Part shown: in pieces, positions 30,679 through 38,919 of the stretch
Position numbering within the stretch: the first letter of the stretch is position 1
Layout: every line of letters starts with the position of its first letter
Virus record (IMG/VR): IMGVR_UViG_3300020404_002809
Coordinates: 1 to 43,102 of that record
DNA from: a virus
DNA: 43,102 bases
Reading direction: 5' to 3' (one strand)
Notes under the pieces: model-generated
Databases searched by the model: none
What the model was told of the DNA's origin: nothing
What the model saw: only the letters and a program-made list of their open reading frames with translations
Position numbers and translations under genes: made by a program

Positions 30679-30882
30679 TTATCTTGGTAAGTTGTCTAAA
30701 TATTTTACTGGGTCACCGTCTGCCAAATTTGTTGGGGCAGGTTTACCATTTAAATTTGGAATACCATCAGCTGAATATGTATCATGTAATTTTGATAATG
30801 CAAAATCAGGTGTTTGAGGTGTTCCTCCATTTAACCCAGTTAAGTTAGATTTACCTTGTTCTAATTTATCTAAAAGTCCCAT
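30679..30882 (-). CDS. Small structural-type hypothetical protein (67 aa)
   Basis: Begins MGLLDKLEQGKSNLTGLNGG and is rich in Gly, Pro, Asn and Asp, without hydrophobic segments. It heads the baseplate unit behind the late-type motif at 30895-30906, and its stop is 4 nt from the next start. It may be a chaperone or minor tail component. No family is recognised. Confidence 0.65.
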   Translation of the reverse strand: MGLLDKLEQGKSNLTGLNGGTPQTPDFALSKLHDTYSADGIPNLNGKPAPTNLADGDPVKYLDNLPR

Positions 30883-30894
30883 AATTATTGTTTT

Positions 30895-30906
30895 ATTATA
30901 AATATT
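30895..30906 (-). promoter_or_regulatory. Late-type promoter motif (baseplate unit)
   Basis: Minus strand AATATTTATAAT followed by AAAACAATAATT and the ATG of the 67-aa gene. Confidence 0.65.
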
Positions 30907-30909
30907 AAA

Positions 30910-32925
30910 TTATTGTATTTGTCGTGAATTAACACTAAATGCTGTACCTACACTGGTAGCATTCATTTTTACTGTTCCTTGTTTATTGAGAATATTATTA
31001 AGTAAAGCATTTGTTTCTTTCATATCCCCACCACCTCCTAAGTTAGTTCCAGCTACAACAGTATCTTGATTATTTAAAGCTAAAGAACCTGCAGGGGTTG
31101 ATAATATTCTATCACCATATCCTGGGGGTGCAACCATATCATCAACTGTTCCTACTATAGATGAAGCCCCTTTCACAGCAGCTGCCATTCCTGCAATTGC
31201 TGCTATTGCTCCTGGTATTCCTAATCCAAAGGGAATTGCTGAAAAAGATGAAAATATTTTCGGGATTGCAGTTGCAAAACTTATTGTAGCTAAAACTGCC
31301 TGTCTAGCCGCTAAGCCCGCCATTAAACCCCCCATAATAGCTAAAAAGGTTTTAGATTCAGCTAAATAACCAACACCTTTTGCTAAACCATCTAGAAAAG
31401 GAGCAAATGCTAAACCTATTTGGGCAATTGAATCTTTCATTTTACCCGCAGATAAAGCTAATTTTTCTTGAGCACTAACAGATTGCATTTGTTCATATGT
31501 AGCTTCTCCATAGGTATTTTTAAATTCTTCAGCTGATAAGGCATTTAATTGTTGCTTCATTACCATATCTGACAAAGCATCTCTACTCATTCCTAAAGCT
31601 GCTGCTGCAGCCTCTTGTTGTACTCTATTTCCGGATGCAAATGAGGCAGTAATTTCTTCTTGATTTGCAATTTCTTCTGCTAAACCAGCTAAATCATTAT
31701 TTAAGGCTAATTGTCTAGCTTTTTCTAAATTAATATCCTTACCAAGCAACATTTCTGCTGCAAGTTCATTTTTTATAGATTGTTCAAAATCTAATAAACT
31801 ACTAGCTATAGCATCAACACCTTCTAAATTAGTACCTAATAAAGCTGCATTAGCGGCGGCTTCAGCTAAGAGTTCAGGATTAGACCCTAAAGAAATTTTT
31901 ATTGAATTACTTGAATTAGCAACATCTTCTAAAACACCTTTTACATTAATCCCAACTCCTGCTTGTTTTGCTAATGAACTAGCTGTTGCTACAGTATCAC
32001 TTAAAATATCTTCAGTTTCTTTACCTTGTAGTCTAGCCATTGTAGTTAATGAACTAGCTTCTTTTTCTGCTAAACCAAGTTTAGTGGTTAGCATTGTAAA
32101 GGTTTCTAATGTTTGACCACCAAAGTCAGCAACTAAACCTGTTTCTTTAGATAATGCAACAAAAGCTTTTGTAGCTTTTTCTCCTGTAAATGCTACATTT
32201 CCCGAATCAATAGCTGATTGGTTTAATGATTTTTGGAGTTCAAATGCAGCATCTTTCGATATCCCTGTTGTTTTGGCTAATTTAGCCATGTTTTCACTAC
32301 CCTTAAGAATAGCATTACCTATAGCAAACAAGGATAATTCACCTAACCTAGATAAAGTTACAACTTCTGAAAATTTACCTTCTAATATTGCTGATAAAGT
32401 TCCGGATTTATCCAGTTTATCAACCATGCCCTTAAGACTTTCATTTCCAATTGAAAGTAGACTTTTATTCTTTTGTTGCTCAGTATTTTGTTTTTTAATA
32501 TTACCAAGGGCTTCTTCTTGAAAATCTAATTGTTCCTCTTCTTGGGCTAGTAAAGTTTTTTGTCTTTTAGTTAACTTTTTACCTAAAATATCTCTTTTAG
32601 CTTCTAAACGAGCTCTATTTAAAGCTATTTTTTCTTGTTCTTTAGCTATGTCTTTTTGAGTAGCAACCCCTCGTGTTACTTTGGATTGGAGATCAATTAA
32701 GGATTCGGTATTTTTAACTGATTGTTTTAAATCGGCTACTAAACCACGTTGCATTGTTTTACCTACAATATCTACTTTACTATCTAAGTCAGAAGCAGAG
32801 TCTACTGCATCTTGGAAAGAACCAACTAATTGGTCTCCAATAGAAGAAACGGCATCAAGAATAAATCCTAATTCCTTATTTATATCTTGTGCTTCTTTTT
32901 TAGCTTTGCCATCTCCTATAGCCAT
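30910..32925 (-). CDS. Tail tape measure-like protein
   Basis: 671 aa. The N-terminal ~170 residues are a heptad-rich coiled coil (SLIDLQSKVTRGVATQKDI, KRQKTLLAQEEEQLDFQEEAL). The middle holds amphipathic helices, and the last third has a hydrophobic segment (GYLAESKTFLAIMGGLMAGL, IPGAIAAIAGMAAAVKG), followed by a tail NNQDTVVAGTNLGG typical of tape measure ends. It is directly downstream of the gp26-like and frameshift-partner frames, the standard location for a tape measure gene. It sets tail length and is ejected with DNA. Its own late motif lies at 32937-32948. Confidence 0.8.
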   Translation of the reverse strand: MAIGDGKAKKEAQDINKELGFILDAVSSIGDQLVGSFQDAVDSASDLDSKVDIVGKTMQRGLVADLKQSVKNTESLIDLQSKVTRGVATQKDIAKEQEKIALNRARLEAKRDILGKKLTKRQKTLLAQEEEQLDFQEEALGNIKKQNTEQQKNKSLLSIGNESLKGMVDKLDKSGTLSAILEGKFSEVVTLSRLGELSLFAIGNAILKGSENMAKLAKTTGISKDAAFELQKSLNQSAIDSGNVAFTGEKATKAFVALSKETGLVADFGGQTLETFTMLTTKLGLAEKEASSLTTMARLQGKETEDILSDTVATASSLAKQAGVGINVKGVLEDVANSSNSIKISLGSNPELLAEAAANAALLGTNLEGVDAIASSLLDFEQSIKNELAAEMLLGKDINLEKARQLALNNDLAGLAEEIANQEEITASFASGNRVQQEAAAAALGMSRDALSDMVMKQQLNALSAEEFKNTYGEATYEQMQSVSAQEKLALSAGKMKDSIAQIGLAFAPFLDGLAKGVGYLAESKTFLAIMGGLMAGLAARQAVLATISFATAIPKIFSSFSAIPFGLGIPGAIAAIAGMAAAVKGASSIVGTVDDMVAPPGYGDRILSTPAGSLALNNQDTVVAGTNLGGGGDMKETNALLNNILNKQGTVKMNATSVGTAFSVNSRQIQ

Positions 32926-32936
32926 AGAGGTATTTT

Positions 32937-32948
32937 GTTATAAATATT
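32937..32948 (-). promoter_or_regulatory. Late-type promoter motif (tape measure gene)
   Basis: Minus strand AATATTTATAAC then AAAATACCTCT and ATG. Confidence 0.65.
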
Positions 32949-32962
32949 AAACAATTATATTT

Positions 32963-33256
32963 TTATTTATAACTAGTTTTATTTTGGAATTGGGGGGAAG
33001 ATACTTTACCATCTTTTCCAATTAAGGATTTTTTGCCTTTCCCTTCCCTTGCTCTTTTAAGAGATTCTGTTTCTTCTTTATAGAAATCAGAAATTAATTT
33101 AAAAGTATATTTACGAAGCCAAATAGGCATATTATAAACAGTAGGCCAATCATACCCACCTTTACCATGGAATACTATTTCATGTATTTGTCTAAATAAA
33201 GATTGTCTTTTTTCACTAGCCGAGATCAACGTCAGGCCAAAAAAACTTAATCCCAA
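32963..33256 (-). CDS. Tail assembly chaperone C-terminal extension (probably read by frameshift)
   Basis: A 97-codon frame with no ATG near its beginning: its longest open start is TTG at 33254-33256, inside the gp26-like gene, and the first ATG is 43 codons in. It overlaps the gp26-like end by 41 nt. Its body (KRQSLFRQIHEIVFHGKGGY, then WPTVYNMPIWLRKYTFKL) resembles downstream frames seen beside gp26-like genes. Relative to the gp26 frame it is +1 (= -2). A T7 run (33239-33245) at the junction allows P-site TTT to slip to TTT. I read it as a programmed frameshift product; an independent gene starting at TTG is the alternative. Confidence 0.6.
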   Translation of the reverse strand: MGLSFFGLTLISASEKRQSLFRQIHEIVFHGKGGYDWPTVYNMPIWLRKYTFKLISDFYKEETESLKRAREGKGKKSLIGKDGKVSSPQFQNKTSYK

Positions 33257-33950
33257 TGGGGATGTTAACCCGCTTAGTTCCGTTTTCGGGAAAAAAAGTC
33301 AGATCTATGTCTGGTTGGGTTTGAAGAATATTTTCTCTTAATGCCCGAGCATCTCGAGCTAATAAATAATTATCAATAAAATCCCTTACTGTTTTTCTTT
33401 CAGAATCTCCTTCAACGGATTGAATCATATATTTTAGTCTAGTAGTAGCTTCAGGTACATTATTTTTATCAATTTTTTGTAAACCTTTTAATTCATTTTG
33501 AATTTTAATTTCATCTCCATTAGTAAGTAATTTATAAGTAACCACATTACCTGAGTGAGGCAATGTAAAATTAAAATTATTTCCATTAGTATATAGACTT
33601 TCATCTAATTCTTTATCTTCTAATTTAGATAAATCTACACTATATTCTTTCCCATTATATTCATAGGTATAATCTTTACCATAACCTAAAACTCTAGCAG
33701 CTACCATTACAGCATTTTTATCTCCAATTAATAATTCACTCCAATTAAATTTAGTTACTACTAATGCTTTTAATACCCTGTCAATTACAGACCCATCAGT
33801 TATATAAGCTGAGTTAGTAAGGATATCTTCTTCTTTAGCTGTCATGTATTTCATCTCAATTGTTCCACTTGCTAATGGGTGGTCTTTAGGATATAAAAGT
33901 CCTTTTGAGGGAAGTGATACTGTTTCTGTGGGTATTTTAAATTCGGCCAT
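33216..33950 (-). CDS. T4 gp26-like baseplate / tail chaperone protein
   Basis: 244 aa. It begins MAEFKIPTETVSLPSKGLLY, followed by PLASGTIEMKYMTAKEEDIL, a well-known N-terminal pattern in T4-like baseplate gp26 (T4_baseplate family). Later ALVVTKFNWSELLIGDKN and FIDNYLLARDARALREN are helical. It ends with IPIGIKFFWPDVDLG. The 3' end carries the T7 slippery run and the overlapping second frame, so both a short and an extended product may be made. Its transcript begins at the late-type motif 33980-33991. Confidence 0.8.
   Translation of the reverse strand: MAEFKIPTETVSLPSKGLLYPKDHPLASGTIEMKYMTAKEEDILTNSAYITDGSVIDRVLKALVVTKFNWSELLIGDKNAVMVAARVLGYGKDYTYEYNGKEYSVDLSKLEDKELDESLYTNGNNFNFTLPHSGNVVTYKLLTNGDEIKIQNELKGLQKIDKNNVPEATTRLKYMIQSVEGDSERKTVRDFIDNYLLARDARALRENILQTQPDIDLTFFPENGTKRVNIPIGIKFFWPDVDLG
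33239..33245 (-). promoter_or_regulatory. Candidate frameshift slippery site (TTTTTTT)
   Basis: On the minus strand the gp26-like frame reads AAG TTT TTT TGG and ends 7 codons later at TAG. A +1 slip of the P-site TTT, or a -2 slip, leads into the 97-codon frame at GGC CTG. All codons in the slip are homopolymer, so re-pairing is perfect. Position immediately upstream of the tape measure gene matches G/GT-type tail chaperone arrangements. Confidence 0.55.
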
Positions 33951-33979
33951 AATCTTTATTTAATAATAACGTTTTTACT

Positions 33980-33991
33980 CTTATAAATATT
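33980..33991 (-). promoter_or_regulatory. Late-type promoter motif (gp26-like gene)
   Basis: Minus strand AATATTTATAAG, 29 nt before the ATG of the gp26-like gene and just downstream of the terminator at 33996-34023. Confidence 0.65.
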
Positions 33992-33995
33992 AAGA

Positions 33996-34023
33996 TAAGA
34001 AAAAGCTTGACCGGAGCCAAGCT
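33996..34023 (-). terminator. Rho-independent terminator with UCCG tetraloop
   Basis: On the minus strand AGCTTGGC-TCCG-GTCAAGCT forms an 8-bp stem (one G-T pair) with a 4-base loop, followed by TTTTCTT. It lies downstream of the tail tube gene and just before the late motif for the gp26-like gene, so it separates two units. Confidence 0.75.
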
Positions 34024-34052
34024 ATTTTCTAAATCAGGGGTGGGTAAAATTT

Positions 34053-34541
34053 TTAGAAATTTAAGATACAATAATCTGGTTGTACCGTTAATTCTATATT
34101 TTGAGCAGTATCTACAGAATCCCAATTGTAATCACCAAATGTAGCTGATTGTATAAATGCACCTTTAATAATCCATTCTGATACAATATCTCCTACTGGG
34201 CCAAGTACATTAAAAGTAAGATCTTTTTTATAGAAATCACTATAACCATCTCTACCAGTTACTGATTCATGATGTAAACGTACCCATTCCATTACTGCCT
34301 GAGCACCTGATGGGGTGATTGGGTCAAATAATGTTAATGAGATAGGATCCCAAACTGTTTTACCTTTTACATATCTTGATACATTAATATGATTTAATTC
34401 AACTGTACCTTGTGTTACTGATACAGCTCCAACTCCTTTTACTACATAAGCAGGAATACCGTCTACATAAAGGATAAACCTATTTGCTTGTTTTGGCTCA
34501 AAAGCTGTGAAAAATATTTCGTTTGGATCTAATACTGCCAT
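34053..34541 (-). CDS. Tail tube protein (T4 gp19-like)
   Basis: 162 aa. The start MAVLDPNEIFFTAFEPKQAN and the strands FILYVDGIPAYVVKG and TVELNHINVSRYVKGKTVW fit the gp19/Hcp-like tube fold. ISLTLFDPITPSGAQAVMEW and the terminal SATFGDYNWDSVD are also typical. It polymerises inside the contractile sheath to form the DNA channel. It is placed directly downstream of the sheath gene, as in T4-like phages, with its own late-type motif, and is followed by a strong terminator. Confidence 0.9.
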   Translation of the reverse strand: MAVLDPNEIFFTAFEPKQANRFILYVDGIPAYVVKGVGAVSVTQGTVELNHINVSRYVKGKTVWDPISLTLFDPITPSGAQAVMEWVRLHHESVTGRDGYSDFYKKDLTFNVLGPVGDIVSEWIIKGAFIQSATFGDYNWDSVDTAQNIELTVQPDYCILNF

Positions 34542-34557
34542 TTTATTTTCTTATTTT

Positions 34558-34569
34558 ATTATAAATATT
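34558..34569 (-). promoter_or_regulatory. Late-type promoter motif (tail tube gene)
   Basis: Minus strand AATATTTATAATAAAA, 16 nt before the tube ATG counted from the end of TATAAT. Confidence 0.65.
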
Positions 34570-34583
34570 CTATTTTTAAATTT

Positions 34584-36929
34584 TTATGCTGGGAAAGTTG
34601 CTCCAGTTGGTAATACATTGAAATCTAATATAATAAACTCAGCTGTTTTAGTTGGTTGTAAGAATATTTGTCCTACTAACTCATTTCTATCTATTACAGT
34701 TGGTGTATTATTGGTATCATCCATTACAACTTTAAATGCAAATAATCCTTGTCTTTGTTGTACTCCTTCTAAATATGGGTTTACTACACTTAGGAAATTA
34801 TTTCTAGTAGCAATAGTATTTTGTTCAAATACTAAGTTATCAGATACTCCTGAAATAAATCCTTTAAGAGCAATTAATAATCTTCTAACATTTACTCTAT
34901 CTAAAGCACTAGCTCTTTTCTGTAGTGTTTTTTGACCAAATACTACTACTCCACTTTGAGGGAAAGTAGCTAATGGGTTAACATTTGCTTCATATAAAGT
35001 ATCTCTGTTTGTTGCTGTTAATTTTCTTTCAGCTCTAACTACTTGTCCTAAAGCTCCTCTAGTTAATCCTGCTGGAGCGAACCATGGTTCACTTGAAGCA
35101 TCTGTAAATACATAAACTCCTGGGATTACTGTTGATGCTGGTGAATATACTAATTCTCCAGTTTGAGGATCTATTAATTGAACCCATGGCCAGTATGTTG
35201 CAGCATAACTATTATCAAATGCTCCTGCTGCTGAAGATACTGCTGATACTGAGCTTCCATATTGTACTAAATCTAATACTGCAATTGCATCTCCTCTTTG
35301 AATTGTATTTGATAATATATTTGTTGCTTGAGTTGCGTGTACTGAGTTAATTATACCCGGAGCACTAATTACATTATATTTATATTCATCTACATTTCCT
35401 AGTAAAGCAATCGCGTTATCATAACTACTTCCAGTTAATCCTTGAGTATCAAATGCTGATCCTTCTCCAATTTTATCATAAAAATTAGCAACTCTTCCAG
35501 AATCTGCTGTTGTTATCATTTTACCAACTGCTCCATTGAATGAACCTGAAGATACTGATGGTAAAGATCCTGTAAATTCTGATTTTGCTTGACCATTATT
35601 ATTAAAATAATTTGGTGTTTTTAAATTTACTGATTTTACTCTTACATATCTTGATAAGTTAGCATAAGATCCTGATTCTTGAATGTAATAATCACTTCCT
35701 TCATTAACTAAATTTTTAGTAACATCACCAATTTGTGCTGATATATAATTTGGTGAATAAGGGTCTAATGATAGATTACTATATTGTTCTAATACTGTTT
35801 GTTGGTTTGTGTTATCATCACCTCTACGAATTAGTAAACTAAATGTTCCTGAAGCTGTATTTACTGAAGGGATTGACCAACGAACATTTTCTGCTGATCC
35901 CGTTTCTAAAGCACCTCCTGTTAATTCAGTTGTACCTGTATTCATTACTTCACCTTCTGAAATTGTTTCAAGTACAAAAGGTGAATCACCATCTTCTAAA
36001 GTTCCGGCGGTTAAAGTAACTACAAAAGTACTACTATTTAAATCCGCGGCTACTACCGTAAGTACTACGTCTGTTGTTCCTGCTGAAGCCCCTCCTGCTG
36101 CAACATCAATTGCAGTATTTAAATCTGCTGCTGTCCATGTAAATGTGTCACCAATTACTACTCCAGTTCCAGCTGTAGTAGCTGTTATAGTAGTTAACGA
36201 TGAAGCTCCTGTTCCTCCAGCAAATGTTAAAGACCAAGCTTGGCCTGTTGCTGATGTAGATGTTGTTGAAGATGGGTTTGATGTTATAGTAGCTGCATCA
36301 TAAGTATCACTATTCGAAAACGTAGCTGATGCTGATAATTCTGTTGCTACTAAAGGGGAACCACCATTATTTCCACTTGAAAAAGTAAGTTGTTCTCCAA
36401 TTGCATAACCCTCACCTCCTGCAGATGCTGTTATTTTTGTAATAGCGTTTGAAGCTGCTGTAAGATTAAATGTAGCTCCTGTACCGCTTCCATTCGTAGT
36501 AAATGTAGCACTAGTGTAATCTGCATCAACCCAAGTAGTTCCTGTGTTTACCCCTGCTGCAAATAAATCAGCTTCACTTCCAACGTCAGCTTTAATAGCA
36601 GAATCATCTACTGTTTGAATAAATGAACTTGAAGCGGGTGTGAATGTTTCAGGTACAACTCTAGTAACTAATAAACTTGTTCCACCACTTTGAAAATAAT
36701 TATTTGCCGCTAATGAAGTTAAATATGAATAAGCAACTGAAGCACTCTGTACTGTAGTACCAAAGATTGCTGAGTATTCACTAAAAGAAGTAACCAATGT
36801 AGGCACTTCAACAGGACCTAAAGCAGTTGGTCCAATAATAGCTGCACCAACTTCTGCTGGTTGTTGTTGGATAAATGATTGGTCGTTTTCTCTAGCTAAT
36901 ACACCTGGAGATAATAATGTTTCTGCCAT
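34584..36929 (-). CDS. Tail sheath protein (T4 gp18-like)
   Basis: 781 aa. The N-terminus MAETLLSPGVLARENDQSFI, with AAIIGPTALGPVEVPTLVTS, is typical of myovirus sheaths, and the C-terminus (TAEFIILDFNVLPTGATFPA) matches the conserved C-terminal tail. A central Thr/Ser/Ala-rich insert of about 200 residues (about 130-330) is variable and likely surface exposed. It assembles around the tube and contracts. A late motif with one change (ATTATACATATT on the plus strand) is at 36958-36969. Confidence 0.92.
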   Translation of the reverse strand: MAETLLSPGVLARENDQSFIQQQPAEVGAAIIGPTALGPVEVPTLVTSFSEYSAIFGTTVQSASVAYSYLTSLAANNYFQSGGTSLLVTRVVPETFTPASSSFIQTVDDSAIKADVGSEADLFAAGVNTGTTWVDADYTSATFTTNGSGTGATFNLTAASNAITKITASAGGEGYAIGEQLTFSSGNNGGSPLVATELSASATFSNSDTYDAATITSNPSSTTSTSATGQAWSLTFAGGTGASSLTTITATTAGTGVVIGDTFTWTAADLNTAIDVAAGGASAGTTDVVLTVVAADLNSSTFVVTLTAGTLEDGDSPFVLETISEGEVMNTGTTELTGGALETGSAENVRWSIPSVNTASGTFSLLIRRGDDNTNQQTVLEQYSNLSLDPYSPNYISAQIGDVTKNLVNEGSDYYIQESGSYANLSRYVRVKSVNLKTPNYFNNNGQAKSEFTGSLPSVSSGSFNGAVGKMITTADSGRVANFYDKIGEGSAFDTQGLTGSSYDNAIALLGNVDEYKYNVISAPGIINSVHATQATNILSNTIQRGDAIAVLDLVQYGSSVSAVSSAAGAFDNSYAATYWPWVQLIDPQTGELVYSPASTVIPGVYVFTDASSEPWFAPAGLTRGALGQVVRAERKLTATNRDTLYEANVNPLATFPQSGVVVFGQKTLQKRASALDRVNVRRLLIALKGFISGVSDNLVFEQNTIATRNNFLSVVNPYLEGVQQRQGLFAFKVVMDDTNNTPTVIDRNELVGQIFLQPTKTAEFIILDFNVLPTGATFPA

Positions 36930-36957
36930 CTTTATATGTTATTTTTAATATTGTTTT

Positions 36958-36969
36958 ATTATACATATT
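36958..36969 (-). promoter_or_regulatory. Late-type promoter motif, variant (sheath gene)
   Basis: Minus strand AATATGTATAATAAAA; one change in the core. Confidence 0.55.
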
Positions 36970-36987
36970 AAAGATTTTCTCAAAGAA

Positions 36988-37239
36988 CTATTCTGAACTA
37001 ATGAATTCTCCCTTTTCTAGATCAATATTACCGTCTCCATATTTTTCCTGTAGTTCTTTGCCTACTTTCTCTTGGTTTTGAAGAAGGGTTTGGTATTGGG
37101 TTTGAAGATTTTGTTTTTCTTTTTCTAAATAAATCTTTCTTAACTCAATTTGACCTAAAGTAAAAGTAATTTCATTATCTTTCTTTTGAAAATCTTTTAA
37201 TTGTTGCAACTCTTCTTGTGATAACTTTATTTTTTTCAT
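36988..37239 (-). CDS. Small coiled-coil protein (83 aa)
   Basis: Almost entirely helical with heptad-like Leu/Ile spacing (LSQEELQQLKDFQKKDNEIT, LRKIYLEKEKQNLQTQYQTL). It starts KKIKLS and ends acidic (LEKGEFISSE). It sits before the sheath gene under the late motif at 37249-37260. A chaperone or minor neck/tail component is possible. No family is recognised. Confidence 0.7.
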   Translation of the reverse strand: MKKIKLSQEELQQLKDFQKKDNEITFTLGQIELRKIYLEKEKQNLQTQYQTLLQNQEKVGKELQEKYGDGNIDLEKGEFISSE

Positions 37240-37248
37240 TTTTATTTT

Positions 37249-37260
37249 ATTATAAATATT
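37249..37260 (-). promoter_or_regulatory. Late-type promoter motif (83-aa gene)
   Basis: Minus strand AATATTTATAATAAAA, 9 nt from TATAAT to the ATG. It overlaps the stop of the SDR reductase gene by 2 nt. Confidence 0.65.
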
Positions 37261-37990
37261 AATAAAATTCTTTTAATGCCACTAATTGTTCTCTTAAGGG
37301 TAAAGTTTTTATTGTTCCCTTTAAACATTTATTTATTGAAGGAAAATTAACGGGGTTAATAGTAATATTTTTATTATATATTTCTTTTAATAACAAAAGT
37401 AATTCATATTTAGAAATACATTCTCCCTCTAATATATTTTCAATAGGTAAATTTTCCCAATGATACATTAAATAAAGACAATATTGGGCCCAAGTTAAAG
37501 TAGTATTCCCATTCCAATAACAATCTGAGTACCCATTAATTTCTTCCTGTTGAGATAAAAACCATTCCATTAAGCTTGCATTAGTATTTAATTCAGGACC
37601 TAATATAGAGGTTTTAATGATCTTAGTATTTTTTGACTTTTTTTTAATCCATTCAGCAGCTATTCTTTTAGAATTACCATAATCATCATCGTCTATTTCG
37701 CAATCAGTTCCTGGGTGGATTATTTTAGCTGTGAAATTTTCTACATATTTTGAAGAATTATTTTCTAGCCATTTAGGTAATTCCCAATTTACTTGAAAAT
37801 CTGTTGATCTCTGGTGTATAGCTCCTATACAATTAATAATATAAGCCCCATCAAAATTTTGTACTACTTGTTTAAAACAAGTTGAAGGCCATCTGCAGTC
37901 AGTAGTTACACATTCTATTCCTTTATCTTGAAAGAATTTATGAACCATATGACCTAACATCCCTTTATGTCCTAATATTAATACTTTCAT
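37259..37990 (-). CDS. SDR sugar-nucleotide reductase (RmlD/CapF-like)
   Basis: 243 aa. It has a Rossmann start VLILGHKGMLGHMV with G-x-x-G-x-x-G, and the catalytic YGNSKR (Y-x-x-x-K) near residue 130. The RmlD-like arrangement (INCIGAIHQRSTDF, IIHPGTDCEID) suggests reduction of a keto-sugar nucleotide. Together with the adjacent dehydratase-like SDR it resembles CapE/CapF or FucNAc-type pathways that make activated amino- or deoxy-sugars, but the substrate is unknown. It overlaps the next gene by 4 nt. Confidence 0.82.
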   Translation of the reverse strand: MKVLILGHKGMLGHMVHKFFQDKGIECVTTDCRWPSTCFKQVVQNFDGAYIINCIGAIHQRSTDFQVNWELPKWLENNSSKYVENFTAKIIHPGTDCEIDDDDYGNSKRIAAEWIKKKSKNTKIIKTSILGPELNTNASLMEWFLSQQEEINGYSDCYWNGNTTLTWAQYCLYLMYHWENLPIENILEGECISKYELLLLLKEIYNKNITINPVNFPSINKCLKGTIKTLPLREQLVALKEFY

Positions 37991-38919
37991 GGTTTAAAAA
38001 AATTATAATGATTTAAAATTTTAATTAATTCTTGTTTTGATACAGTTGTTTCATAACTACTAAATTCATTATTTAAACTATTATCAAATATTTTTTCATA
38101 ATGCATATAATAAGTATCATCTATTTTATTATAAAATGTTCTAGGAGATTCTTCTTTACTAACCATTATTTCATGGGTTTTTTCTGATACTCTAGGTGTG
38201 CCTTTTTTGTATTTTAATCCAAATTTATCTGCATATATTTCAAATAAATCTTTAACTAAAAAAGAACGTAAATTAGGTATTACATTATATCCATCTACTT
38301 TTAACCCTAACTCAATTAAATCCATAGCATCTTCTATATCAATCATAAATCGAGTCATTTCTTCAGAGTATAAAGTTAATTCATATCCTTTATTAATAGA
38401 ATCCCAAATTAAAGGAATTATACTACCTGTAGAGTTTAAAACATTTCCATATATAGCAGAAGATAATTTTACATTAGATTTATCTGAGTTTACTATAAAT
38501 GATTCGCCAGCTATAAATTTCATTGCCCCATATAAGGTAGTAGCAGCCCTAGATTTATCAGACGATATAAAACATGCAGCTTCAAAATTATTTTCTTCCG
38601 CTGCCCTCCTTGAATTAAGAGCCCCATCAATTAACACTTTAACACTTTCTTCTACATTTTCATCTACGGCACTAATTTGTTTTAGTGAAGCAGCAAATAT
38701 ACCAATGTTATGACCTATAGATGCTCTTTTTAATAAATCAAAATTTCTAATATCTCCAATTATACATTTTATATTTGGGAAATATTTTTTTAAATAATAA
38801 TGTTTGGCTTCATCTCTAGAGTAAATAGTTATTTCATTATCATTATAGTAACGTTTAACTAAATTTTTACCTAAATATCCTGCTCCTCCAGTTATGAATA
38901 TTTTTTTATTTTTAATCAT
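37987..38919 (-). CDS. SDR sugar-nucleotide 4,6-dehydratase/epimerase (PseB/CapE-like)
   Basis: 310 aa. N-terminal ITGGAGYLGKNLVKRYYNDN binds NAD(P); FAASLKQISAVDENVEESVK and FISSDKSRAATTLYGAMKF (Y-x-x-x-K) form the active site. This matches inverting UDP-GlcNAc 4,6-dehydratases of the PseB/CapD/CapE group, which start the synthesis of rare amino-sugars. It is coupled to the downstream reductase, and a host-type promoter lies in the upstream gene at 38967-38998. It would supply donors for the glycosyltransferases in this block. Confidence 0.85.
   Translation of the reverse strand: MIKNKKIFITGGAGYLGKNLVKRYYNDNEITIYSRDEAKHYYLKKYFPNIKCIIGDIRNFDLLKRASIGHNIGIFAASLKQISAVDENVEESVKVLIDGALNSRRAAEENNFEAACFISSDKSRAATTLYGAMKFIAGESFIVNSDKSNVKLSSAIYGNVLNSTGSIIPLIWDSINKGYELTLYSEEMTRFMIDIEDAMDLIELGLKVDGYNVIPNLRSFLVKDLFEIYADKFGLKYKKGTPRVSEKTHEIMVSKEESPRTFYNKIDDTYYMHYEKIFDNSLNNEFSSYETTVSKQELIKILNHYNFFKP

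Noticed and set aside
34507-34935. Plus-strand open frame of 142 codons inside the sheath gene.
   Set aside because: It is a shadow of the sheath gene: no leader, no neighbours on this strand and odd composition.
35809-36303. Plus-strand open frame of 164 codons, Val/Pro/Ala-rich.
   Set aside because: It is antisense to the Thr/Ser-rich insert of the sheath protein, which naturally gives a stop-free shadow.
38198-38713. Plus-strand open frame of 171 codons inside the PseB-like gene.
   Set aside because: Opposite to a clear SDR with conserved motifs, and Leu/Ser/Ile-rich shadow composition.
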